DNA of 64,000 nt from Roseiarcus sp963822215 (GTDB taxonomy: Bacteria > Pseudomonadota > Alphaproteobacteria > Rhizobiales > Beijerinckiaceae). Shown piece after piece: positions 44,300 to 52,739 of this stretch. The stretch spans positions 930,001 to 994,000 of the forward strand of contig CAWGGX010000003.1 of assembly GCA_963822215.1 (NCBI GenBank), written 5' to 3'. The notes under the pieces are model-generated. The model made no database searches and had not been told where the DNA came from. It saw only the letters and a list, made by a program, of their open reading frames with translations. Every line of letters begins with the position of its first letter. Positions within the stretch are counted from its first letter, which is position 1. The position numbers and the translations under genes were made by a program.

Positions 44300-45840
44300 C
44301 GCCGCGCCCTCGCGCCTTGTTGCGCCGCGGCCATCATCACCTTTTCCTGCGTCGCTTCGGCGTGGCTGAACTCGCCGACCAGCGCGCCTTCGGCGATAAC
44401 CAGGATGCGGTCGCTCATCGCGATCAATTCCGGTAGGTCCGAAGAGATAAGCAAGACCGCCAGCCCCTTGCTGGCGAGCTGGGTGATCATTTCGTGCACT
44501 TGCGCCTTGCTGCCGATGTCGATGCCGTGCGTGGGTTCATCGAGGATGAGCGCCGCCGGGTTGGTGGTCAGCCACTTGGCGAACGCCACCTTTTGCCGGT
44601 TGCCGCCGGACAGCGACGAGACGATCTGCTCCACCGACGGCGTCAGGACCCGATAGGTCGCCGCTGCGTCCTCGGCCAAACGTCGCTCACGGGCTCGATC
44701 GACGAAACTCCAGCGCGCCAGCGACCGAACGATCGGCAGCGTGATGTTGTGCGTGATCGTTTCGGGCATGATGAGCCCGTCGCGGTCGCGATCCTCGGGC
44801 AAGTATGCGAGGCCGAGCGAAAGCATTTGCCCGGGACTGCGCGGGTGGACCTCGCGGCCTCGCAGAAAGACCCGTCCCGAAGTCGGAGGCGTCACGCCGA
44901 AAACGGTCTGCGCGATCTCGGAGCGTCCCGCGCCCACCAGCCCCCCCATGCCGACGATCTCGCCGGCGCGCACCGAAAAGGAGACGTCTGTGAAAACGCC
45001 GACAAGCGAGAGAGTCTCGACCCGCAACGCTTCCTCGCCGAGCGCGGGCGCCTCGCCCCGGGTGAACAGCGTCTCCAACGGCCGGCCGACCATCATCTGC
45101 ACGAGACTCGCGCGGTCCACCTCCGCAGCCGGCTTTGTCGCCACGTGGCGGCGATCCCGCAACACCGTAATATCGTCGCAGACCGTCATGATCTCCTCGA
45201 GTCGATGGGAAATGAGGATGATCGCCGTGCCACGGTCGCGCAGTGTGCGCACGACACGGAACAGCCGCTCGGCTTCCGCCGGAGTGAGCGCCGAGGTCGG
45301 TTCGTCGAGGATCAGGACACGCACATCCGCCGACAGCGCGCGGGCGATCTCGACGAACTGGTGTTCTGCGTAAGACAACCCCGCCACCAGAGCGCGCGGG
45401 TCGATGTCGGAACCGAGTTGCTGCAGCAACGCGCTGGCCGTGGCGTGCATTTTCCTGCGGTTGACCACCCCGATCGGCAGCGTCGGATAGGCGCCGAGCG
45501 CGATGTTCTCGGCCACCGACATGTGGGGAAACAGCTTCGGGTCTTGATAAACGGCGGCGACGCCCGCGGCTCGCGCCTCGATGGGGGTTCGGAACCGGGC
45601 CGGTTGGCCGGCCAGCAACACGCGTCCCGAATCCGGCTGCGCCAGGCCGGTGATGATCTGCACCAGCGTCGATTTGCCGGCCCCGTTCTCGCCTACGAGG
45701 CCATGCACCCGGCCGGGCAGAACGTCGAAGGTGACGTCCTCCAGGGCGCGCACCGGCCCGAACGATTTGCAAATCCCCTCGAGCCGCAACACCGCGAGAG
45801 GCCCCGGTTCACGCCTGCCAGGTTGACTTGTGCCGGGCAT
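44296..45840 (-). CDS. ABC sugar transporter ATP-binding protein (tandem domains)
   Basis: A 514-residue RbsA/LsrA-type ATPase. Domain one has Walker A GENGAGKSTL, a signature LSYAEHQFVEIARA and Walker B LILDEPTSAL. Domain two has a degenerate Walker A (GLVGAGRSE) and signature LSGGNRQKVAFAKWL. This asymmetry is normal for the family. The ATG at 45840 has AGGAGCCCAGCA upstream and starts MPGTSQPG. It heads the operon ATPase, permease, permease, binding protein. Confidence 0.9.
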   Translation of the reverse strand: MPGTSQPGRREPGPLAVLRLEGICKSFGPVRALEDVTFDVLPGRVHGLVGENGAGKSTLVQIITGLAQPDSGRVLLAGQPARFRTPIEARAAGVAAVYQDPKLFPHMSVAENIALGAYPTLPIGVVNRRKMHATASALLQQLGSDIDPRALVAGLSYAEHQFVEIARALSADVRVLILDEPTSALTPAEAERLFRVVRTLRDRGTAIILISHRLEEIMTVCDDITVLRDRRHVATKPAAEVDRASLVQMMVGRPLETLFTRGEAPALGEEALRVETLSLVGVFTDVSFSVRAGEIVGMGGLVGAGRSEIAQTVFGVTPPTSGRVFLRGREVHPRSPGQMLSLGLAYLPEDRDRDGLIMPETITHNITLPIVRSLARWSFVDRARERRLAEDAAATYRVLTPSVEQIVSSLSGGNRQKVAFAKWLTTNPAALILDEPTHGIDIGSKAQVHEMITQLASKGLAVLLISSDLPELIAMSDRILVIAEGALVGEFSHAEATQEKVMMAAAQQGARARR

Positions 45841-46605
45841 TGCTGGGCTCCTAGACCCGGTGCGCCTCAAAGCGGATCCGCGTCAATCGGCTCTCCAACG
45901 TTGGGGGGAAGTCATCCAGCAGCGGCTCCATTCGCGGGGGGCGTTGGCGCGGCGGCTGATCGCTTCGCTTTCCCGGGCCGCCTTCGGGCGGCGGATTCGA
46001 CTTCGATTTCCGACAGCTAACATGACAGCGACCCAGCCAGGGCGCTTATAGGCCCGCCCGGCGCCAGGGGTCCACTCAAAAGGCGAGAAGCGCCGCCAGG
46101 AGTTGAATATTTGCCTCGCACCGCTTATGCCCGCGCTTCAGACGGGGGACCGGACGATTGACTGCATCCACATTTGATCGCTCGGGCAGTCGGAGGGCTG
46201 CGCGTCTGCCGTGCCGGTTCGGGGCCAAGCGATCGATTCCGGCAAGGGCCGCCACTGTCGCCGTTCGGCGCGGCGTTGCATCCACATTCGATCTGCGGGG
46301 AAGGGAATCCGGGCCCTGCCTTACAACCCGGTCGCGCCCGGTCGTGCGCCCTCGTTTTCCCCACCTGTTCTTTCCCTGATCCGCTCCGAACGCGCCTGTT
46401 CTTTCCCTGTTTCGGTCGCTGGAAATTCCCTGTTCCGCGCCCGCTCGAGACCGCAACCGGCGGATTGCAAATCAGGCAACGCCATGACATTGCAGGACTT
46501 TATGGCACAGAGCGTCGACTGCGGCGCAAAAAAATTCCCTGCTAGCAGAGAATTCGAATCGTCGCCGGCCAACCCTGAAACCAAGCGATTTCGCTTCCGA
46601 CCTCT
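45841..46605. other. Gene-free region upstream of the ABC operon
   Basis: This 765-bp region must contain the promoter of the minus-strand ABC operon near 45850-46060. It also holds a 17-bp near-repeat starting GCATCCACATT at about 46162 and 46268, and NREF-type repeat copy 3 at 46297-46556. No coding sequence is supported. Confidence 0.5.
46297..46556 (+). repeat. NREF-type intergenic repeat, copy 3
   Basis: This copy aligns by eye with 26898-27186 over nearly its whole length, including GCCTGTTCTTTCCCTG, GAAATTCCCTGTTCCGCG and GCCATGACATTGCAGG. It ends with the same inverted repeat, here with one mismatch (AATTCCCTGCT against AGCAGAGAATT, 46533-46554), after a run of A residues. Confidence 0.75.
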
Positions 46606-47223
46606 TCAGGCCGCCGCCTTCGCCGCCTCGACCGCCTCCTCGACCTGGCCCAGGCGCTCCTTGCCGAAGAACATCTCCGAGCCCACGAAAAATGTCGGAA
46701 CGCCGAACACGCCACGAGCAACCGCGGCAGCGGTATTGTCGGCGAGGGTCTGCTTGACCGGATCGCTCTGCGCGGCGGCGAGAAGGCTCGCCGCATCGAG
46801 GCCGGCGGCGTCGATCGCGCCCTTCAGCACTTCGGGATCGTCGAGCTTGAGCCCGTCCTCCCACATGCCCCTGAGGCCCATCTCGAGAAATGCCGGCCCG
46901 ACGCCCGCCGCGCGCGCGGCGATGTAACCCCGCATCAGCATCAGCGAAATGACCGGGAAATGCGGATTGAGGCGATACTTGTCGAGCTTGTGCCGGGTGG
47001 CGAAGCGCTTGATCTCCAAGAGCTCGTATTCGAACTTGCCCTTGATCGGCGCGAAGGCGAGGAAGGGCGCCTTGTTGCCGGTCGCCTTGAAGATGCCGCC
47101 GAGCAGGCAAGGGTTGATGTCGAGTTTCGCCCTTGTGCGCTCGAGGATCGGCGGCAGCGCCCGATAGGCCATGTAGGCGTTCGGGCTGGCGAAGTCGAAG
47201 ATGAATTCGATGGTAGGCGTCAT
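46606..47223 (-). CDS. 2-hydroxychromene-2-carboxylate isomerase-like (DsbA-fold) protein
   Basis: A 205-residue kappa-class glutathione-transferase-fold protein starts MTPTIEFIFDFASPNAYMAYRAL, with the active-site Ser in FASPNAY and a later GVFGVPTFFVGSEMFFG. HCCA isomerases act in naphthalene catabolism, but homologues with other roles are common and no naphthalene genes are nearby. It overlaps the SDR gene by ATGA, so the pair is translationally coupled. Confidence 0.83.
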   Translation of the reverse strand: MTPTIEFIFDFASPNAYMAYRALPPILERTRAKLDINPCLLGGIFKATGNKAPFLAFAPIKGKFEYELLEIKRFATRHKLDKYRLNPHFPVISLMLMRGYIAARAAGVGPAFLEMGLRGMWEDGLKLDDPEVLKGAIDAAGLDAASLLAAAQSDPVKQTLADNTAAAVARGVFGVPTFFVGSEMFFGKERLGQVEEAVEAAKAAA

Positions 47224-47963
47224 CACCACGGCTCCGTCCAAGGCCTCAGGTCCATTTCGAAGGTCCAGGCGCTCCGCTCTTGGCGGTGCAGCCAGACATA
47301 GTTTTTCGCGATCGCGTCCGGGACCAGAATCTCCTCGCGGGCGCGCTTTTCGGGGGCGTCGGGCATCAGGCCGCGGATGAATGCGCCGTCGATCGCCCCG
47401 TCGATGACGATATGGGCGACATGCACGCCCTTCGGACCCAGTTCGCGCGCGAGAGACTGCGCCAGCGCCCGCAGTGCATGCTTGGCGCCGGCGAAGGCGG
47501 AGAAGCCCGCGCCGCCGCGCAGGCTCGCGGTGGCGCCGGTGAAGAGCATCGTCCCCCTGCCCCGCGGGACCATCACGCGCGCCGCCTCGCGGCCCGCCAG
47601 GAAGCCCGCGAACGCCGCCATCTCCCAGACCTTGGAATAGACCTGCGCTGTCGTCTCGACCACCGGAAAGCTCACGTTGGCGCCGATGTTGAAGACCAGG
47701 ACCTCGATTGGCCCGATCGTGCGCTCGACCGCGTCGAAGAAGGACACGACATCGGCCTCGTTGCGCGCGTCGAGCCCGATCGCGTGCGCTTCCCCGCCCT
47801 CGGCGCGGATGCTCGACGCGAGCATCTCCAGCTGCTCGACGTGGCGCGGGCGGCGGGTCACGACAACGCCGAGGCCCTCTCGCGCGAAGGCGCGCGCGAC
47901 CGAAGCGCCGAGGCCGTCGCCCGCCCCGATCACCACGCAAACGCTGCGTCTCGCATCAGTCAT
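47223..47963 (-). CDS. SDR-family oxidoreductase lacking the catalytic tyrosine
   Basis: A 246-residue SDR with the cofactor loop VIGAGDGLGASVARAF and the Ser region FTGATASLRGG. At the YxxxK position the sequence reads FAGAK, so the usual catalytic Tyr is Phe while Lys is retained. NNAG is also altered to NIGA. It may have different chemistry or a structural role. It overlaps the upstream desaturase gene by 8 bp and the downstream isomerase gene by one codon, forming a three-gene operon. Confidence 0.8.
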   Translation of the reverse strand: MTDARRSVCVVIGAGDGLGASVARAFAREGLGVVVTRRPRHVEQLEMLASSIRAEGGEAHAIGLDARNEADVVSFFDAVERTIGPIEVLVFNIGANVSFPVVETTAQVYSKVWEMAAFAGFLAGREAARVMVPRGRGTMLFTGATASLRGGAGFSAFAGAKHALRALAQSLARELGPKGVHVAHIVIDGAIDGAFIRGLMPDAPEKRAREEILVPDAIAKNYVWLHRQERSAWTFEMDLRPWTEPW

Positions 47964-49647
47964 CGGAAGAGCCCCGGGGCAGGATGAAGAAGGCGATCAG
48001 CCCTTGCGCCAGATAATAGGTCGGCAGCGTCGCCTGATCCACCGGCCAGGCCGACGCGTGAAAGGTGGCAAGCGCCAGCGTCAGGTCCGAGACCATGAAG
48101 AAACCGGCGCCGACGGCGACCAGCACCGACGCGCCCGCTCGCAGCACGCTTGCCCGACCCGCCGCTTGCGCCACCATGAGCCCGAGCATCGCGACATAGG
48201 CGGCGATCGGCGCCCTGAGCGCAGCCCCGACGCTGGGCCAGATGACCGCGAGCGCGAGCGCCGCCAAAGCCAAGACGGCCGCGAGCGCCGTCCGCGAGGG
48301 CCAGAATCCGGCGCCGCGCGAGAGGGCGAGAATATAGAGCGCCTGCGCGATCAGGAAGGCGACGAGCCCCGGCGCAAACAGCGACGGCGCCATGAGCAGG
48401 ACGTCGCCCGCGAGCGAGGCGCCGAGGGCAGCCAGCACAAGCCTCTTCACTGCGGCCGGTCCCGGACGCGGAACGAAGGACGCGATCAGGAGGACCAGCG
48501 CAGCGGGCTTGGCGACCCACTCCACGGTCGGCCAGCCGAGCGCGTAAGACGCCGAGGTCAGCGCGCCGGCGAAGACGAATAGCGCCTCGAGGATCGCGAT
48601 CCGGCCGTCGAGCAGCGCCCCCATGGCCCACAGCGATGCGGCGAGCGCGGCGAAGACGGCGAGGCCGGCGCCAAGCGGCAGGCCGGGCGCCACGGCGAGA
48701 AAGGCCGTGGTCGCGCCGATCATCGCCGCGAGCGCGGCGAGGGCGAGGATCGACGCCGTCGGTCTGGCGGGCGGATCGTACGGGCGGACCGCCGTCAGTT
48801 CGAACGGCGGCGGCGGCGCCGTCGGCCTCAGGTTGGCCGGAACCCAGCCCGGCGGCGCGACCCACACTCGGAGCTTGTCGCGCCAGTCGGTCGCGCGGCG
48901 GCAGAGGTCCGCCATGGTCGCGTAATAGGAGAGGTTCGCGCCGATCGGATCAAAGGTCGCGAGGCCCCCGCGGACGCCGAACACCGGCGCCTCGACCTCC
49001 AGCTCGAAAGTGCCGAACAGCCGGTCCCAGAGGATGAAGATGCCGCCATAGTTCTTGTCGAGATACCGATCGTTGATCCCGTGGTGGACCCGGTGGTTGG
49101 AGGGCGAGGCGAACACGCGGTCGAACCGGCCGAGCCGCCCGACAAGCTCGGTGTGGATCCAGAACTGGTAGAGAAGATCGATCAGCCCGACCCCGACGAA
49201 CACGACCGGAGGCACGCCGGCGACCGCCATCGGCAGATAGAAGATCCAACCCAGGAAAACGCCGGTGCTCGGCTGCCTCAGCGCCGTCGACAGATTGAAT
49301 CGGTCGCTCTGGTGATGGACGACGTGCGCCGCCCAGAACAGGCCGACCTCATGGTCGATGCGGTGGTTCCAGTAGTAGAAGAAATCGTAGGCGACCAACG
49401 CGCCGACCAAGACCCGCCAGTCGTCGGAAGGCGGCCTAAACGGCGCAAAGCGATTATAGATCAGCACATAAATGCCGAGGCTGAGCGCCAGCATGAAGAC
49501 GCCGGAAACCTGGCTGAGGATGCCCGCCGTCAGCGACCCGACCGCGTCGTTGAGGCGGTAGACATTACGTCCCGTCGCCAGCCCGACTGCGAACTCCGCC
49601 GCCATCATGACGACGAAGACCGGTATGGCGTAGACGATGACGTTCAA
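47956..49647 (-). CDS. Sterol desaturase/fatty-acid hydroxylase fused to a YhhN (lysoplasmalogenase-like) domain
   Basis: A 563-residue membrane protein. Residues 1-270 form a fatty-acid-hydroxylase-superfamily domain with di-iron histidine clusters NHRIDHE, HVVHHQ and NHRVHHG. Residues 310-560 form a second polytopic domain of YhhN type with about eight hydrophobic helices (YILALSRGAGFW region and FFMVSDLTLAL with the acidic SD pair). The combination suggests hydroxylation or desaturation of a lipid coupled to ether-lipid turnover. Substrate is unknown. First gene of the operon with the SDR and the isomerase. Confidence 0.82.
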   Translation of the reverse strand: MNVIVYAIPVFVVMMAAEFAVGLATGRNVYRLNDAVGSLTAGILSQVSGVFMLALSLGIYVLIYNRFAPFRPPSDDWRVLVGALVAYDFFYYWNHRIDHEVGLFWAAHVVHHQSDRFNLSTALRQPSTGVFLGWIFYLPMAVAGVPPVVFVGVGLIDLLYQFWIHTELVGRLGRFDRVFASPSNHRVHHGINDRYLDKNYGGIFILWDRLFGTFELEVEAPVFGVRGGLATFDPIGANLSYYATMADLCRRATDWRDKLRVWVAPPGWVPANLRPTAPPPPFELTAVRPYDPPARPTASILALAALAAMIGATTAFLAVAPGLPLGAGLAVFAALAASLWAMGALLDGRIAILEALFVFAGALTSASYALGWPTVEWVAKPAALVLLIASFVPRPGPAAVKRLVLAALGASLAGDVLLMAPSLFAPGLVAFLIAQALYILALSRGAGFWPSRTALAAVLALAALALAVIWPSVGAALRAPIAAYVAMLGLMVAQAAGRASVLRAGASVLVAVGAGFFMVSDLTLALATFHASAWPVDQATLPTYYLAQGLIAFFILPRGSSDD

Positions 49648-49779
49648 GCGTTTCTCCCGATGCGTTTTGGCCGGGAGATTATGCGGCGGAGCGCCGGAGT
49701 CAAACGCGGGTTCGGCCGGCGAAGCGGGCGTGAGGCCCCGGACTGAACGGCGGGATGAGGAGGCGGCGCGGCGAGCGCG

Positions 49780-51029
49780 TCAGAGGAGCCCGACGATCCC
49801 GCCCAGGATCCCGAGCGCTGAGACGACGGCGCAGACGCCCAGCGTGATCGCGAGGCGCGAGCCGCGCAGCCGGTACGGTTCCGGCAACGCGGGGTCGCGG
49901 CGAGCGCCAAGAGAAAGCCGACCACCAGCGGCATCAGGAACGCGTTGAGCACCTGCGCGGCGATGTTGAGCCAGACGAGGTCGGCGGAGGTCCAGACGGC
50001 GAAGGCGGCGCCGAGGACGCAAAGCGTATAGACGGCGGCGAACCAGCCCCCGGCGAAGGGTCGGCGCTCCAGCGCGCGCTTATAACCGGCGATCTCGCCC
50101 ACGCCCCAGGCGAGCGCCAGGGAGGCGACGATCGCCGCCACCATCGAGGCGCCGAGCACCCCTGCCCCGAACACGATTCGGCCTGCTGCGACGCCGAGCG
50201 CGGGCGTCAGCGCTTCGCTGATCGCCCCGACGCTGTCGAGGCTCGTGGGCTCGGCGCCATAGGCGAAGATCGCCGCGCCCGCGATCAGCACCGCCCCGGT
50301 GAGCGACTGGGTCAGGACCGCGCCGATTGCGGTGTCGGCGCGCGCATGGCCGAGATCGCCCGGCCGCAGCTTTTTGTCGACCGTCGCCGACTGCTGGTAG
50401 AAGATCATCCACGGGTTGAAGGTCGCCCCGATGATCGCGGCGACCATGTACAGAAACTGCCGATCGCCGATCGGAAAGCTCAGAACGTCCGCCGCGATCT
50501 GCCCGAGCTTCGGCCGAGCCGCCCAGGCGACGGCGAAAAAAGCGAGCTCGAAAAGGCCGATGACGATCGCCGCGCGCTCGACCCGCCGGTAGGCGCCGGC
50601 GCCCACGATCGCCAGCAGGGCCGCCGCCGCCATCGGCAGCGTGACGCTGCGCGACAGGCCAAACAACTCGCCGATGCCGGCGACGCCAGTGAACTCGGTG
50701 ACCAGCGAACCGATTGCGGCGGCCGCGAGACCCGCCACCGCCACGAGCGCCCAGCCGAGGCCGAAGCGCTCGCGGATCAGCTCGGCATGGCCGCGCCCGG
50801 TGAAGACGCCGAGCCTCGCCGTCAGCTCCTGCACGAGGTAGAGCATCGGGATCAAGAGGAGGACCAGCGGCAGGAGCCGGTAGCCCCATTGCGCGCCGGC
50901 CTGAGCCGCGGCGACGACATTGCCGGCGTCGGTGTCGGCGAGCATGACCAGAATGCCCGGCCCCCACACCGCGATCGCGCGAACAAGGCTGGCCGAGTTG
51001 ACGCCGTTTGTCCGCGCCATGTCGTTCAT
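49780..51029 (-). CDS. Nramp-family divalent metal transporter with a C-terminal frameshift
   Basis: The N-terminal 380 residues form a typical Nramp protein: WGPGILVMLADTDAGNVVAAAQ (the DPGN-like metal motif, here DTDAGN), then multiple helices including ATFNPWMIFYQQSA. Near 49900 the frame is lost: after FLLALAA the reading becomes basic and non-membrane, running to 49644. The frame shifted by one base reads RRDPALPEPYRLRGSRLA, then ITLGVCAVVSALGILGG, a clear final helix ending at 49780. One base therefore appears deleted, by mutation or sequencing error. Import of manganese, iron or another divalent metal is expected. Confidence 0.78.
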
Positions 51030-51234
51030 ATCAATCCCATTTTGAGGGCCTGCTCCGCTCACCGGGCGTGTCTCGCGCGAGTAAGGGGGTCAGCGATCTC
51101 GAGTTAATCGGTTAAAGGCGCGCCAAGCGCCGACAACCGACGCCCGGGCCTGTGGCCGGACGCCGCAAGCGGCTGGCGCCGGACACAAGAATCCCCATAT
51201 GAAATGAGGGACGGCGGCAAGCGGGAGATTTCCC

Positions 51235-52161
51235 ATGCCACAGCGGAATGCGCTTCCCGGGCTGATCTTCGTCATCCTGTTCGGCCTCGGGCTTCTCCTA
51301 GCCTACCCGGTCGGGAACGCCGGCGATTACGGCGCGAGCGTCACGATCGCCGCCCTCGGCTTCGTCGTCGCCGCGATCATCGCCAATTCGGTCAAGGTCG
51401 CCAACCAATGGGAGCGGATCGTCGTCCTGAGGCTCGGCCGCTTCAACCGGCTCGCCGGTCCCGGCCTCTTCCTCATTATTCCGATCCTCGACATGGTGGC
51501 CTACCGGATCGACATCCGCGTCATCACCGCGACATTCAAGGCGGAAAAGACGATGACGCGCGACACCGTGCCGGTCGACGTCGACGCAGTCCTGTTCTGG
51601 AAAGTGATCGACCCTCTGAAGGCCGCGCTCGACGTCGCCGATTACGTTTCGGCGATCAATTGGGCGGCGCAGACGGCGTTGCGCGACGTGATCGGCAAGA
51701 CGATGCTCGCCGACATGCTGGAGGGGCGCGAGAAGCTGAGCGCGGAATTGCAGCGGATCATCGACGCGCGCACCGAACCGTGGGGGATCAATGTCATCTC
51801 GGTGGAGGTGAAGGACGTGCAGATCCCGGCCGCCCTCCAGGATGCGATGTCGATGCAGGCGCAGGCCGAGCGCGAGCGGCAGGCGCGCGTCATTCTCGGC
51901 GATTCCGAGCGGCAGGTCGCGGAGAAATTCGGCGAGGCCGCCAAAACCTACGCCGACAATCCAACCGCCTTCCACCTGCGCGCGATGAACATGCTGTACG
52001 AGGGCCTCAAGCGCAGCAATTCCACCATCGTCATCGTGCCCTCGACCGCGGTCGAAACGATGCAGCTCGGCGGCGTGTCGACGCTTGCGACCGTCGGCAG
52101 CGCCATCGCCCACGCCAAGGCGACGGCTTCGGCGCCGGCGAGCCCGGAGGCGACGGAATAG
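51235..52161 (+). CDS. SPFH/band 7 membrane protein (slipin type)
   Basis: A 308-residue protein with two N-terminal hydrophobic segments (about 8-25 and 35-55) followed by a band 7 domain: VANQWERIVVLRLGRFNRLAGPGLFLIIPILD, then a coiled segment rich in Ala, Gln, Glu and Arg (QAQAERERQARVILGDSERQ). Slipins form oligomeric membrane scaffolds. The usual partner, a NfeD-like protein, is not adjacent. The downstream flank was disrupted by an insertion sequence. Confidence 0.88.
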   Translation: MPQRNALPGLIFVILFGLGLLLAYPVGNAGDYGASVTIAALGFVVAAIIANSVKVANQWERIVVLRLGRFNRLAGPGLFLIIPILDMVAYRIDIRVITATFKAEKTMTRDTVPVDVDAVLFWKVIDPLKAALDVADYVSAINWAAQTALRDVIGKTMLADMLEGREKLSAELQRIIDARTEPWGINVISVEVKDVQIPAALQDAMSMQAQAERERQARVILGDSERQVAEKFGEAAKTYADNPTAFHLRAMNMLYEGLKRSNSTIVIVPSTAVETMQLGGVSTLATVGSAIAHAKATASAPASPEATE

Positions 52162-52219
52162 ACGCGGCGCCCTGCCGACCGGCTTCGCCATGCAGGGCTC
52201 ATAGGCGTGCAGCGCCAAG

Positions 52220-52388
52220 TTACGGACGCCCGCCGTCTTGCGCGGCGATGATCCTATCGATCAGACGATCCTGGTCGGATTCGGCCGGCGCCGGCGCCTT
52301 CAGCCGCTCTTGACCTCTTTGGGCAGAGGCGCGGCGGTCTTGTTCCGGTTGAGGATCGACACGTCATGGTTGGCGGCGACGGACGCCT
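52220..52388 (-). pseudogene. Gene remnant truncated by the IS630-family element
   Basis: Reading leftwards from the insertion site, one frame gives ASVAANHDVSILNRNKTAA then PLPKEV. After an apparent one- or two-base slip near 52305 another frame gives ERLKAPAPAESDQDRLIDR and IIAAQDGGRP before a TAA at 52220-52222. Both parts have natural-looking amino-acid use, so this is probably the 3-prime end of a broken gene. Its family was not recognised. Confidence 0.35.
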
Positions 52389-52424
52389 AGTACCTCTGCA
52401 CAGTGATCCTGACGGTTTGATGAG

Positions 52425-52697
52425 TTAGCGTAAGACGGGCAAGGCTTCGGCAGGGAGCGCGAGCTTGATGCTTCGAGGAATGCCCGGCTTTCGGGTGATG
52501 AGGCCGAGCCTTTCGAGAGTGACGACCATCTGATGAACGGATGGCGGCGTGACGCTGAAGTGTCGTTGCATGTCGGCTTCGGCGGGCGGCTGTCTGAAGA
52601 TGCAGGTGTAGGCGTGAATGAACGCCAGGTACTGACCCTGAAGGGCGGTGAAGGTCGGACTCACGGCGGCCGGGTTTTGGTCAAGTTTCGGATTCAT
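52425..52697 (-). CDS. IS630 passenger: small winged-helix (LexA/MarR-like) DNA-binding protein
   Basis: A 90-residue protein starts MNPKLDQNPAAVSPTFTALQ. A helix (GQYLAFIHAYTCIFRQPP), a helix-turn-helix (EADMQRHFSVTPPSVHQMV) and a wing (LERLGLITRKPGIPRSIKL) match a LexA-type winged-helix domain without any protease part. It is transcribed away from the transposase, and the 37-bp gap between the two starts contains a perfect 12-bp inverted repeat. It may repress transposition, which is inference. Confidence 0.65.
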   Translation of the reverse strand: MNPKLDQNPAAVSPTFTALQGQYLAFIHAYTCIFRQPPAEADMQRHFSVTPPSVHQMVVTLERLGLITRKPGIPRSIKLALPAEALPVLR

Positions 52698-52703
52698 TAG
52701 GGA

Positions 52704-52739
52704 TTCACCTGCGCCCCGAGCAACGGAGGCGCAGGTGAA
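52704..52739. promoter_or_regulatory. 12-bp inverted repeat over the transposase start
   Basis: TTCACCTGCGCC (52704-52715) and GGCGCAGGTGAA (52728-52739) are perfectly complementary across a 12-base spacer. The right arm covers part of the GGAGG ribosome-binding site and the GTG start of the transposase. It could be an operator for the winged-helix protein or an RNA hairpin limiting transposase translation. It is conserved in the second copy (63071-63106). Confidence 0.55.
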
